A stretch of 64,000 nt of DNA from Pantoea agglomerans NBRC 102470. Its GTDB lineage: Bacteria > Pseudomonadota > Gammaproteobacteria > Enterobacterales > Enterobacteriaceae. The position numbers and the translations under genes are program-made. The DNA is taken from NCBI RefSeq assembly GCF_001598475.1, contig NZ_BCZA01000002.1:186001-250000 (forward strand), written 5' to 3'. The notes below the pieces were generated by a model. That model worked only from the letters and a program-made list of their open reading frames with translations, was not told the DNA's origin and searched no databases. Shown piece by piece: positions 56,432 through 64,000 of the stretch; within the stretch, counting starts at the first letter, position 1; each line of letters starts with the position of its first letter.

Positions 56432-57868
56432 TCAGGCGAGTTTTGGGAAGGTCGCGACTTTATTAACCGTGTTGTGGTCAACGCTGCGCGGTTCAATGCG
56501 TTCCAGGTCTTTCAGGAAGCCTTCACGCCAGGCGGTAATATCATTTTTACGCAATACCGCCATCATGTCGTTGTAGCGTGAAATCCTTTCGGTACGCGGC
56601 ATAGTAATCGCCTTATCCAGCGCGGCGGCCACTTCATCACGGTCATACGGATTCACAATCAGCGCGGAGGTGAGCTCGTTAGCCGCACCCGCAAAGCGCG
56701 ACAGCACCAGTACACCGGGATCATCAGGGTCCTGCGCAGCCACGTACTCTTTCGCCACCAGGTTCATACCGTCACGCAGCGGCGTAACCAGACCGACATC
56801 GGTCAGACGGAAGATTTTCATCAGCAGTCGACGGTCAAAATGCTGGTTAAGGTAGTAGAGCGGGGTCCAGCCCAGCGTACCGTATTTACCGTTGATGCGC
56901 CCTGCTTCGGTCTCCAGCTGATGACGGATATCCTGATACGCCTGCACATCGCCGCGCGAGGTCGGTGCAATCTGCGAGTAGCGAATTTTGCCGCGATGCT
57001 GCGGGAAGTTCTCCAGCAGCGCTTCATAGGCAAGAAAACGCTCAGGCAGACCTTTGGAATAGTCGAGACGTTCGCAGGCAATAATATTGCGTGCATCGCC
57101 CAGCTCTTTCTTCATGGCGGCCATTTTCGGTGGCAGCGGCCCTTCGGCCATCTCTTTAATACTGTCTGGCTCAATCCCGATGGGATAAACCTCAGTCATA
57201 AAGGTGTTGCCAAAGGCGCGATGTTTTTTGTCGCCCTTATTCTGCAGCTGTGTAAGCTGGCTGACGCTGTCGAGGAAGGCCACCCGATCCGATTCGGTCT
57301 GGAAACCCAGCAGGTCATATTCGCACAGCATTTCCAGAAGCTCTTTGTGCGGCGGCAGCGCATTAAATATTTCAGGCGTCGGGAACGGAATATGCAGGAA
57401 GAAGCCGATACGGTTATTAATGCCCGCCCGACGCAACGCGGCTGCAAACGGTAAAAAGTGATAATCGTGGATCCAGACAATATCATCCGGCTTGATCAGC
57501 GGTTTTAAACGCTGTGCCACCGCATCGTTAACGTCGCAATACCCTTCCCAGGCTTCCCGCTGGAACTGAACCAGGTCAAGGCGATAATGGAATGCGGGCC
57601 AGATGACAGTGTTTGAGAACTGGCAATAGTAGAGATCGTAATCGTTCTGGCTCAGCGGGAACGAGGCATACTCAATACCTTCATGTTCCTGAACCGTGAC
57701 TTCTTCCACCTCTTCGCCTGTGTACTCGCTGATTTCACCGTTCCAGCCAAACCACAGTCCACCGGTGCTTTTCAGTGCATCGAGAATACCGACGGCCAAA
57801 CCGCCAGCGCTGGTTTTTGACCCATCGGGCATGGCGACACGGTTAGATACAACCACTAAACGACTCAT
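56432..57868 (-). CDS. otsA: Trehalose-6-phosphate synthase OtsA
   Basis: A 478-residue GT20 glycosyltransferase joining UDP-glucose and glucose-6-phosphate. N-terminal VVSNRV and SAGGLAVG bind the sugar phosphate. WIHDYHFLPF (about 150) and the retaining GT-B Arg/Lys pair near 262-267 (CERLDYSKGLPER) follow, and LRDGMNLVAKEYV is the donor motif. Trehalose is an osmotic and desiccation protectant, and otsBA is sigma-S controlled in E. coli. otsB and otsA overlap by ATGA. Confidence 0.97.
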   Translation of the reverse strand: MSRLVVVSNRVAMPDGSKTSAGGLAVGILDALKSTGGLWFGWNGEISEYTGEEVEEVTVQEHEGIEYASFPLSQNDYDLYYCQFSNTVIWPAFHYRLDLVQFQREAWEGYCDVNDAVAQRLKPLIKPDDIVWIHDYHFLPFAAALRRAGINNRIGFFLHIPFPTPEIFNALPPHKELLEMLCEYDLLGFQTESDRVAFLDSVSQLTQLQNKGDKKHRAFGNTFMTEVYPIGIEPDSIKEMAEGPLPPKMAAMKKELGDARNIIACERLDYSKGLPERFLAYEALLENFPQHRGKIRYSQIAPTSRGDVQAYQDIRHQLETEAGRINGKYGTLGWTPLYYLNQHFDRRLLMKIFRLTDVGLVTPLRDGMNLVAKEYVAAQDPDDPGVLVLSRFAGAANELTSALIVNPYDRDEVAAALDKAITMPRTERISRYNDMMAVLRKNDITAWREGFLKDLERIEPRSVDHNTVNKVATFPKLA

Positions 57869-58653
57869 AACCTAAACTCCTTACCGACGTTGTCTTGATC
57901 TGATAGTAATAATGTTCTTTCCAGCCAGCCGTAAACCGCATCGACATCATGAAGCCGATAATGGGCCTGGGTGGAACCTTCTCCGACTTTGATCGAGACG
58001 CCCTGCCGTGCGTTCACGGCCAGAAAGCCCTTCTCATCCGTCAGATCGTCGCCAATAAAGACCGGCGTACGTCCGGCAAAAGGGGGCTGCTGCATAAAGT
58101 CGCTGATTGCGGCGCCTTTATCGATACCTGCCGGTTTAATCTCAACCACACATTTCCCCGGCTGAAGCGCCAGTCCGGGAAAACGTTTCACTGACTGTTC
58201 AGCCAGTCGCATCACATCCTGCTCATGCTGCATCGCCTGGCGGTAGTGAAGTGCGAAAGCCATGCCTTTTACCTCCAGCTGGGTGCCAGGCCAGGATGCC
58301 ATGGCATCCTGCAATTCCGCCCTGAGCGATTGCTCCACCTCGACCGGCAGGCTGATGCGTTGCAGATTACCCTCTGCATCACGGCGCTCAGCACCATGTA
58401 CGCCCGCAGCCGGGCCGTACCAGGGAGCGGCCAGCGCATCGAGTTGTTCTATAGGTCTGCCGGAGACCAGCGCCAGCGCGCCCTGCGAGAGTGCAGAGAG
58501 CTGCTGCAGTTGCGCGATGACCTGCTCAGGAATAAATACCGCTTCGGGACGGGACTGAATCGCTGCCAGCGTGCCGTCGACATCAAAAAAGAAGGCGTAC
58601 TGCCCGCCGCTTAATGTCGGGTACCTGGCATGGGTGTCTGCCGCTTGGGTCAC
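57865..58653 (-). CDS. otsB: Trehalose-6-phosphate phosphatase OtsB
   Basis: A 262-residue HAD-family phosphatase. Motif I FFDVDGTLA (about 23-31) holds the nucleophile and acid/base aspartates. Motif II SGRP, the cap domain, motif III Lys and motif IV GDDLTDEKGF (about 195-204) follow. It produces trehalose from the OtsA product. It is first gene of otsBA. Confidence 0.95.
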   Translation of the reverse strand: MTQAADTHARYPTLSGGQYAFFFDVDGTLAAIQSRPEAVFIPEQVIAQLQQLSALSQGALALVSGRPIEQLDALAAPWYGPAAGVHGAERRDAEGNLQRISLPVEVEQSLRAELQDAMASWPGTQLEVKGMAFALHYRQAMQHEQDVMRLAEQSVKRFPGLALQPGKCVVEIKPAGIDKGAAISDFMQQPPFAGRTPVFIGDDLTDEKGFLAVNARQGVSIKVGEGSTQAHYRLHDVDAVYGWLERTLLLSDQDNVGKEFRL

Positions 58654-59040
58654 GTTACTTCTCCTGAAAATCGAATTTTAATAAAACATTGAGTTAAAAC
58701 AAGAATGTCCTGACGCAGTCAGGTCAGCAAGCGGGAAATTCTGATAAAGCGGTGATTGAGGGATAAAACGCGGTAACGGGATAGGTCACTCTCCTCAAAC
58801 TTGCAAGCGCATTGCTGACAATACTGGCTAACTGAGAACATCTTCACAGTAAGTGTAGTCATTAACAGGGGTTATGCCAGAAAGATGCAGGTTTCATGCC
58901 AGCCGCTGCGGCTAAGTCAGCATAAAAGCACCATTCAATTCTGCTTCGCTTCTGATGTTCAGGCCGGACACGATCCGCTGCTGACTGGAGTCACGCACGT
59001 ATCGCACCCGGCAGAGTCGGCCCCCCCAAAGCTTAAGGCT
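58654..59040. other. otsB-eptA divergent intergenic region
   Basis: It holds the leftward otsBA promoter and the upstream part of the eptA promoter. The plus-strand frame is open from 58885 into eptA, but that stretch has no homology to EptA and contains the PmrA box, so I treat it as non-coding. Confidence 0.55.
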
Positions 59041-59057
59041 CTTAAGGTATTCCTAAT
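59041..59057 (+). promoter_or_regulatory. PmrA (BasR) box of eptA-basRS
   Basis: CTTAAG-GTATT-CCTAAT fits the PmrA consensus YTTAAK-N5-YTTAAK with one mismatch, and an extra CTTAAG sits three bases upstream (59032-59037). It lies 49 bases before the eptA ATG. This supports the short eptA start and autoregulation of pmrCAB. Confidence 0.82.
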
Positions 59058-59106
59058 ATTGAAAGCGCATTCTCGTGACACTTTTATTACTCTGGTTCCT
59101 GCTCAC

Positions 59107-60735
59107 ATGGCGTTTACCCTGAAGAGGCCGCTGATTAGCCGCCTTACGTTGCTGATTCTGGCTGCGGTTTACATCGCGGTTTTCCTTAACGTTGCCTATT
59201 ACCGTCAGGTGCTGGCGGTGATGCCGCTGAACGACCTGCACACCACGCTGGTCTTTTTATCGATGCCGCTGGTCGCCTTTAGCGTGATCAATATCGTGAT
59301 TACGCTGGCCTCGTTTATCTGGCTGGATCGGCTGCTGGCCGCGCTGTTTATTCTGCTCTCCGCCTCGGCACAGTTCTTTATTCACACCTATAACATCGTG
59401 GTCGATCGCTCGATGATCACCAACATGATGGATACCACCGCCTCGGAATCTTTTGCGCTGATTACGCCACAGCTGCTTGTAACCCTGCTCACCTCGGGCG
59501 TGCTGATGACGTTGCTGCTGTTCTGGCCGCGAATCAAAAAACAGCAGTGGCGTGGCGTGCTGGCGCGACTGCTCAGCGTATTGCTGTCAGCGGCGCTGAT
59601 TGTGCTGATCGCCCTGCTCTTCTATAAAGATTACGCCTCGCTGTTCCGCAACAACCGTGAATTGGTAAAGGCGCTTAGCCCCTCTAACAGCATTGCGGCG
59701 ACGCTCTCCTGGTATAAGCATGAGCAGTTACAGAACGCGCCGCTGATACGCATTGGTGAAGATGCGCATCTGCAGCCCAGCCGCAGCAGTGGCAAACCTA
59801 ACCTGACTATTCTGGTGCTGGGAGAGACCTCACGCGCGCAAAACTTCTCGCTGGGCGGTTACGGTCGTCTGACCAACCCCTTACTGGCGAAAGATGATGT
59901 GATCTATTTTCCGCACACCACCTCGTGCGGGACGGCGACGGCGGTCTCCGTGCCCTGCATGTTCTCCAACATGCCGCGCGCCCACTATGATGATGTGCTG
60001 GCCGCGCATCAGGAGGGGTTGCTGGATATTATTCAGCGCGCCGGCATCAGCGTGTTGTGGAATGAGAATGATGGAGGCTGTAAAGGTGCCTGCGATCGCG
60101 TTCCGCATCAGGACATGACCAGCCTGAACCTGCCCGGCATGTGTATTGACGGTGAGTGTTATGACGACGTGCTGTTCCACGGTCTGGATGAATATATCAG
60201 CCAGTTAAAAGGCAACGCAGTGATTGTGCTGCACACCATTGGCAGTCATGGTCCGACTTATAGCCATCGTTACCCGTCGCAGTTTCGTCAGTTTGAACCG
60301 ACCTGTGACACTAATCAGATTCAGGACTGTTCGCAGCAACAGCTGATCAACACCTATGACAATACGCTGGTTAATGTGGATCACATCGTCGATAAAGCCA
60401 TTAACGTACTGCGTGCGCATCAGGATCGTTTCACCACCAGCCTGGTCTATCTTTCTGACCACGGCGAATCCCTGGGTGAAAATGGTGCTTACCTGCATGG
60501 CCTGCCCTATGCTATCGCGCCGGACACCCAGAAACATGTGCCGTTGCTGATCTGGCTTTCCGATGATTATCAGAAACGTTATGCGGTTAATCGCGGCTGT
60601 CTGAATAAACTGGCGGCGACAGACGATTTTTCACAGGATAATCTGTTTTCAACCATGCTGGGATTAACCGGCACCGCGACCCACGAATATGTGCCTGCGG
60701 ATGATATTTTGACGTCGTGTCGGAGCCAACCTTAA
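59107..60735 (+). CDS. eptA: Lipid A phosphoethanolamine transferase EptA (PmrC)
   Basis: A 542-residue inner-membrane enzyme adding phosphoethanolamine to lipid A phosphates, which lowers binding of polymyxin and other cationic peptides. Five N-terminal transmembrane helices (about 12-175) precede a periplasmic alkaline-phosphatase-like domain. Zinc/active-site residues are in [11 protein letters not shown] (Glu240) and [11 protein letters not shown] (catalytic Thr about 276), and in [12 protein letters not shown]. Paired cysteines give several disulphides (GCKGACDR). The start at 59107 matches the E. coli N-terminal helix, although its ribosome site is poor. It overlaps basR by TAATG. Confidence 0.95.
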   Translation: MAFTLKRPLISRLTLLILAAVYIAVFLNVAYYRQVLAVMPLNDLHTTLVFLSMPLVAFSVINIVITLASFIWLDRLLAALFILLSASAQFFIHTYNIVVDRSMITNMMDTTASESFALITPQLLVTLLTSGVLMTLLLFWPRIKKQQWRGVLARLLSVLLSAALIVLIALLFYKDYASLFRNNRELVKALSPSNSIAATLSWYKHEQLQNAPLIRIGEDAHLQPSRSSGKPNLTILVLGETSRAQNFSLGGYGRLTNPLLAKDDVIYFPHTTSCGTATAVSVPCMFSNMPRAHYDDVLAAHQEGLLDIIQRAGISVLWNENDGGCKGACDRVPHQDMTSLNLPGMCIDGECYDDVLFHGLDEYISQLKGNAVIVLHTIGSHGPTYSHRYPSQFRQFEPTCDTNQIQDCSQQQLINTYDNTLVNVDHIVDKAINVLRAHQDRFTTSLVYLSDHGESLGENGAYLHGLPYAIAPDTQKHVPLLIWLSDDYQKRYAVNRGCLNKLAATDDFSQDNLFSTMLGLTGTATHEYVPADDILTSCRSQP

Positions 60736-61415
60736 TGAAGATACTGATTGTTGAAGATGATGCCTTGCTGCTGCAGGGTCTGATGCTGGCACTGGAAGGC
60801 GAAGGCTATGTCTGTGATGGCGTTACGCGGGTGCGGGATGCTGAAGCGCATTTCGCCAGCGGCCTGTATAGCCTGGTGGTGCTGGATCTTGGCCTGCCGG
60901 ATGAAGATGGACTGCATTTTCTGATACGACTGCGGCGGCAGAAGAAGATGACGCCGGTGCTGATCCTGACCGCACGCGACACCATCAGCGAACGCATTGC
61001 CGGTCTCGACGCTGGCGCGGACGACTATCTGATCAAACCGTTCTCGCTGGATGAGTTGCTGGCGCGGATCCGCGCGCTGATCCGCCGCCACGTCAATCAG
61101 GGCGACAGTCATGTCAGAGTGGGTGCGCTGGCGCTGGATATGACCCATCGCCAGATTACGCTCAGCGACGTACTGCTGGATCTGACACCCAAAGAGTTTG
61201 CGATTCTGTCACGGCTGATGCTCAAGGCCGGGAATCCGGTTCACCGTGAAATTCTCTACCAGGATATCTATAACTGGGAGACCGAGCCTTCTACTAATAC
61301 CCTGGAAGTGCATATCCATAATCTACGCGACAAAATCGGCAAAAGCGCTATCCGCACCGTGCGCGGTTTTGGCTATGCGCTGGTGACGCAGGATGGCATT
61401 CGTGAGGCAACATGA
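60735..61415 (+). CDS. basR: Response regulator BasR (PmrA)
   Basis: A 226-residue OmpR/PhoB-type regulator. The receiver has Asp8/Asp9 and phospho-site Asp51 ([12 protein letters not shown]); Lys is in LIKPFSLDE. The C-terminal winged helix (about 130-220) has [12 protein letters not shown]. PmrA-P activates lipid A modification genes through CTTAAT-type repeats, two of which flank this operon. It is translationally coupled to eptA and basS. Confidence 0.95.
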   Translation: MKILIVEDDALLLQGLMLALEGEGYVCDGVTRVRDAEAHFASGLYSLVVLDLGLPDEDGLHFLIRLRRQKKMTPVLILTARDTISERIAGLDAGADDYLIKPFSLDELLARIRALIRRHVNQGDSHVRVGALALDMTHRQITLSDVLLDLTPKEFAILSRLMLKAGNPVHREILYQDIYNWETEPSTNTLEVHIHNLRDKIGKSAIRTVRGFGYALVTQDGIREAT

Positions 61416-62470
61416 TAAGACGTTTCGATCATCGCAGTATGCGCTTTCGTCTCATCCTGACCATCGGTCTGATCCTGCTGGTTTTCCAGGTGATCAGCGT
61501 GGTCTGGCTGTGGCATGAGAGCAAAGAGCAGATTCAGTTTCTGGTGGAAGCGCAGCTGCAGAAGCGCAACATGGACAGTCACGTTAAGCGTGAAGTGCAT
61601 GAAGCGGTAGCCAGCCTGGCGGTGCCGAGTCTGGTGATGATTACCCTGACGCTGCTGCTCTGCTATCAGGCGGTGAAGTGGATTACCCGGCCGCTTTATC
61701 AGCTGCAGCGTGAACTGGAGAGTCGCAGCGAAGAGAATCTTGATCCCGTCGCCTGCCACAGTCAGGTTCAGGAGATCGATGCGGTGACGCAGGCGATAAA
61801 CCAGCTGGTCGCGCGTCTGAACAGCAGTCTGGAGCGCGAACGGTTATTCACTGCCGACGTGGCACATGAGCTGCGCACGCCGCTGGCGGGATTGCGGCTG
61901 CATCTGGAGTTAATCGAACGTAACAGCGATGTCAAAGTTCAGCCGCTGGTGCAGCGCCTGGATCAGATGACGCACAGCGTGTCGCAGCTGCTGAATCTGG
62001 CGCGCGCCGGACAGTCCTTTACCTCTGGCACCTATCAGAACGTGGGGCTGATTGAAGATGTGATCCTGCCAATGGAGGCAGAGCTGAGTATTATGCTGGA
62101 GGCGCATCAGCAGACGCTGGTGCTCGATCTGCCGCAGGAGCAGTTTGTGCGTGGTGATGCCACGCTGCTGAAGATGTTGCTGCGTAACCTGGTCGAGAAC
62201 GCCCATCGCTACAGCCCGGATAACAGCACCATCAGTGTGCAGCTGGTGTTAACTCCTCAGCTGATGCTGGTGGTGGAAGATCAGGGCCCGGGAATTGATG
62301 AGAGTAAAAGTGGCGAGCTGAGTAAAGCGTTTATCCGGATGGACAGTCGCTACGGCGGTATCGGACTCGGGCTGAGCATCGTCAGCCGCATCGTCCAGTT
62401 ACACCGGTTTCAGTTTTTCTTAGAGAACCGCCGCGACCGAAGCGGTTGTCGTGCCGTGGTGAAGTTTTAA
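61412..62470 (+). CDS. basS: Sensor kinase BasS (PmrB)
   Basis: A 352-residue sensor kinase. TM1 (about 13-34), a short periplasmic segment of about 30 residues, TM2 (about 68-88), HAMP, HisKA with His152 in [13 protein letters not shown], and the HATPase with N box [16 protein letters not shown] and GIGLGLSIV. The periplasmic segment carries two ExxE motifs (Glu36/39 and Glu61/64), the ferric-iron/aluminium-sensing pattern described for Salmonella PmrB. It overlaps basR by ATGA. Its stop overlaps the end of a convergent small gene. Confidence 0.94.
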   Translation: MIRRFDHRSMRFRLILTIGLILLVFQVISVVWLWHESKEQIQFLVEAQLQKRNMDSHVKREVHEAVASLAVPSLVMITLTLLLCYQAVKWITRPLYQLQRELESRSEENLDPVACHSQVQEIDAVTQAINQLVARLNSSLERERLFTADVAHELRTPLAGLRLHLELIERNSDVKVQPLVQRLDQMTHSVSQLLNLARAGQSFTSGTYQNVGLIEDVILPMEAELSIMLEAHQQTLVLDLPQEQFVRGDATLLKMLLRNLVENAHRYSPDNSTISVQLVLTPQLMLVVEDQGPGIDESKSGELSKAFIRMDSRYGGIGLGLSIVSRIVQLHRFQFFLENRRDRSGCRAVVKF

Positions 62471-62586
62471 GCGCTGAACCAGGCGGAGAGGAACAGAACG
62501 ACCGTAGCTGCGGCAATCAGCAGTGCAGCATATTCACTCATCGGACGCGGAGCAGTCACAGACAGGGCAACAGGAGCAGTTTTCAT
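62467..62586 (-). CDS. 39-residue membrane peptide under a PmrA box, convergent with basS
   Basis: A 39-codon frame on the minus strand starting MKTAPVALSVTAPRPMSEY, with GAGGA eight bases before the ATG. Residues 19-38 form one transmembrane helix rich in Ala, Leu and Val with a Trp/Phe end. Its stop overlaps the basS stop tail-to-tail by two bases. A perfect PmrA box lies 42 bases upstream. In Salmonella, PmrA induces the tiny membrane peptide PmrR, which inhibits LpxT; this ORF shares size, membrane nature and control logic but I cannot align it. It is probably a real PmrA-regulon gene of unknown action. Confidence 0.7.
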   Translation of the reverse strand: MKTAPVALSVTAPRPMSEYAALLIAAATVVLFLSAWFSA

Positions 62587-62627
62587 AGCATCATCCTCAG
62601 TTAAAGCAGGCAGTATCGCGATTGCAT

Positions 62628-62644
62628 ATTAAGGAAACCTTAAG
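62628..62644 (-). promoter_or_regulatory. PmrA (BasR) box of the small membrane peptide
   Basis: Minus strand CTTAAG-GTTTC-CTTAAT is a perfect match to YTTAAK-N5-YTTAAK. GATACT (62611-62616) on the minus strand downstream is a plausible -10. It is oriented towards the peptide gene at 62467-62586. Confidence 0.82.
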
Positions 62645-62780
62645 CTCGCGACACTGCCGCTAAAAATGTCTGCGCTGCCGGACACCGCCATCAACCTCGC
62701 ATTTCTGCCCGCTGACACGCCTGCTGCATCCGCCCGGTGCTCTACACTTAATGGCTACGTTCCGTTTCAGGAGTTACGCC

Positions 62781-63347
62781 ATGAGCCAACGCATGCACAA
62801 ATATGCTTTTCCGGTCAGCAAAGCCCGCAAATACCTTGAGCCCGGACCGGTGCTGCTGCTCAGTTCGCAGTACGGAGATCAACATGACATCATGACGCTC
62901 GGCTGGCACACGGTGCTGGAGTTTTCTCCGTCACTTGTCGGCTGCATGATTGCCGGTATGAACCACAGCCATGAGCTGATCCGCAACAGCGGTCAGTGCG
63001 TGCTGAACATTCCTTCTGCCTCGCTGATTGATGAAGTTGTGGCAATCGGCAACAGCCACGGCGACAGCATTGATAAGTTTGAGGCATTTGGCCTGACGCC
63101 GGAACCCGCTCAGGTGGTTGGCGCGCCGATGATTGCCGAATGTTTTGCCAGCTTTGAGTGTCAGCTTTATGACGATTCGATGGTCGCCAACTACAACCTG
63201 TTTATTTTTGAGATTGTTAAAGCGCACGTTGCCGAGCAGCCGGAATACCCCACTACCCTGCACTACACTGGCGAAGGCCGGTTCAGCGTGATGAGCGACA
63301 AAATACTGGATAAGAGCGGCGATTTTAAACCGGAGATGCTGATCTAG
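62781..63347 (+). CDS. Flavin reductase-like (FMN-binding split-barrel) protein
   Basis: A 188-residue protein of the flavin reductase/DIM6-NTAB family with an FMN-binding split barrel. Typical segments are PGPVLLLSSQ, NIMTLGW-like DIMTLGWHTVLEFSP (about 37-51), and the N[IV]-type NSGQCVLNIPS (about 69-79). Such proteins bind FMN and reduce flavins or small substrates; the partner here is not known. The start at 62781 follows AGGAG. It has its own promoter, divergent from the PmrA-boxed peptide. Confidence 0.82.
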   Translation: MSQRMHKYAFPVSKARKYLEPGPVLLLSSQYGDQHDIMTLGWHTVLEFSPSLVGCMIAGMNHSHELIRNSGQCVLNIPSASLIDEVVAIGNSHGDSIDKFEAFGLTPEPAQVVGAPMIAECFASFECQLYDDSMVANYNLFIFEIVKAHVAEQPEYPTTLHYTGEGRFSVMSDKILDKSGDFKPEMLI

Positions 63348-63406
63348 TTGAAAGCGCTCTGCCGCGCCCCCATTCACCTCTTTCGACCTGACAGGAGTAA
63401 ATTATT

Positions 63407-63940
63407 ATGGCAATCGAATACGCAGTTATCGCTGGCGGCTGTTTCTGGTGTACCGAAGCGGTATTTAAGGATGTGATCGGCGTAGAGTCGGTAGAAAGCG
63501 GTTATACCGGCGGTGCCCGGCCGAATCCGACTTATGAGCAGGTCTGCAGCGGTGCGACCGGTCATGCGGAAGCGATCCGCATTGGCTTCGACCCGGAGAA
63601 AGTCAGCTTTGGCGATCTGCTGGATATCAGCTTTGTGACGCATGATCCGACCCAGCTTAACCGTCAGGGTAATGATATTGGCACCCAGTATCGTTCCGCC
63701 ATTTTCCCGGCCAATGCAGAGCAGGAAGCGGAAGCACGCGCCGCCATTGCCCGCGCTCAGGCTGACCATGATGTGCCGGTGGTGACCACCATTGAGCCGC
63801 TGAAAGAGTGGTATCCCGCTGAAGCTTATCATCAGGATTACTGGGAAGGCGCGGGCCAGCGCAACGGCTACTGCATGGCGGTCATTCCACCGAAATTGCA
63901 GAAGCTGCGTAAAAGTTTCGCTAACAGAGTAAAGAGCTGA
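63407..63940 (+). CDS. msrA: Peptide methionine-S-sulfoxide reductase (MsrA family)
   Basis: A 177-residue MsrA with the signature [11 protein letters not shown] (catalytic Cys12) and conserved [18 protein letters not shown] and FWxxHDPTQ-like [20 protein letters not shown]. It is shorter than the 212-residue E. coli MsrA, lacks the usual C-terminal resolving cysteines, and is closer to the short single-domain MsrA type. It repairs Met-S-oxide in proteins. An enterobacterium may carry a second, long msrA elsewhere. AGGAG precedes the ATG. Confidence 0.9.
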   Translation: MAIEYAVIAGGCFWCTEAVFKDVIGVESVESGYTGGARPNPTYEQVCSGATGHAEAIRIGFDPEKVSFGDLLDISFVTHDPTQLNRQGNDIGTQYRSAIFPANAEQEAEARAAIARAQADHDVPVVTTIEPLKEWYPAEAYHQDYWEGAGQRNGYCMAVIPPKLQKLRKSFANRVKS

Positions 63941-64000
63941 TTCCGGCATCAGTCAGGGCAGCGTCTGACCAGTAACGAGGGTGAGAACGCCGCCCCGGTT

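Noticed and set aside
58885-59106. 74-codon 5' extension of eptA
   Set aside because: The extension has no EptA homology and would place the PmrA box and promoter inside the coding region.
63953-64000. Possible 3' end of a minus-strand gene entering from the right edge
   Set aside because: Only 15 codons plus a stop are visible; too short to distinguish from chance.

Overview
The window is a chromosomal segment of an Enterobacterales bacterium. Gene order follows the E. coli zwf-ruv-argS-flagellar-ots region closely, with differences I associate with Erwiniaceae, most likely Pantoea. The differences are: no yebF/yebG or edd, an MdfA-like gene between pykA and lpxM, no torYZ, and pmrCAB directly beyond otsBA. 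The genus is an inference from synteny and protein similarity recalled by eye, not from a search. There is no rRNA, tRNA, CRISPR array, prophage or insertion sequence. Density, codon use and operon overlaps (ATGA, TAATG) are those of core chromosome.

Layout. 1-4.7 kb: copper genes copC/copD (copD cut by the left edge), holE-exoX, ptrB, yebE. 4.8-12.5 kb: purT behind a consensus PurR box, then a central-carbon block (eda, zwf, the KDPG-responsive repressor hexR, pykA) and an MdfA-type efflux pump. 12.6-19.9 kb: lpxM, mepM, the zinc importer znuA/znuCB around a Zur box, and the resolvasome genes ruvB, ruvA and ruvC with a LexA box ahead of ruvA. 19.9-26.4 kb: yebC, nudB, aspS, yecE, yecN and the tRNA cmo5U pair cmoAB. 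26.4-37.6 kb is more accessory. It has a LysE/RhtB exporter, gldA, an orphan secreted protein with YD-like motifs, cutC with a probable MicL sRNA, a MalY/PatB-type C-S lyase, yecM, a 40-residue membrane peptide, argS, a LysR/aldo-keto reductase pair and a higBA toxin-antitoxin pair.

37.7-55.4 kb is the flagellar/chemotaxis cluster on the minus strand: flhDC, motAB, cheAW, three tandem chemoreceptors, cheRBYZ and flhBAE. I can place sigma-28 promoters before each receptor and inside flhC. The flhC promoter and the terminator ahead of motA delimit a ~95-nt RNA matching the MotR sRNA. A kilobase of non-coding DNA lies upstream of flhD, with a perfect CRP site. 56.4-64 kb: otsBA (trehalose), the lipid A modification operon eptA-basR-basS (pmrCAB) behind a PmrA box, a flavin reductase-like gene and msrA.

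The most interesting element is at 62467-62644. A 39-residue membrane peptide is encoded convergently with basS and preceded by its own perfect PmrA box (CTTAAG-N5-CTTAAT). It is probably a PmrA-induced envelope regulator, analogous in logic to Salmonella PmrR but not recognisably the same sequence.
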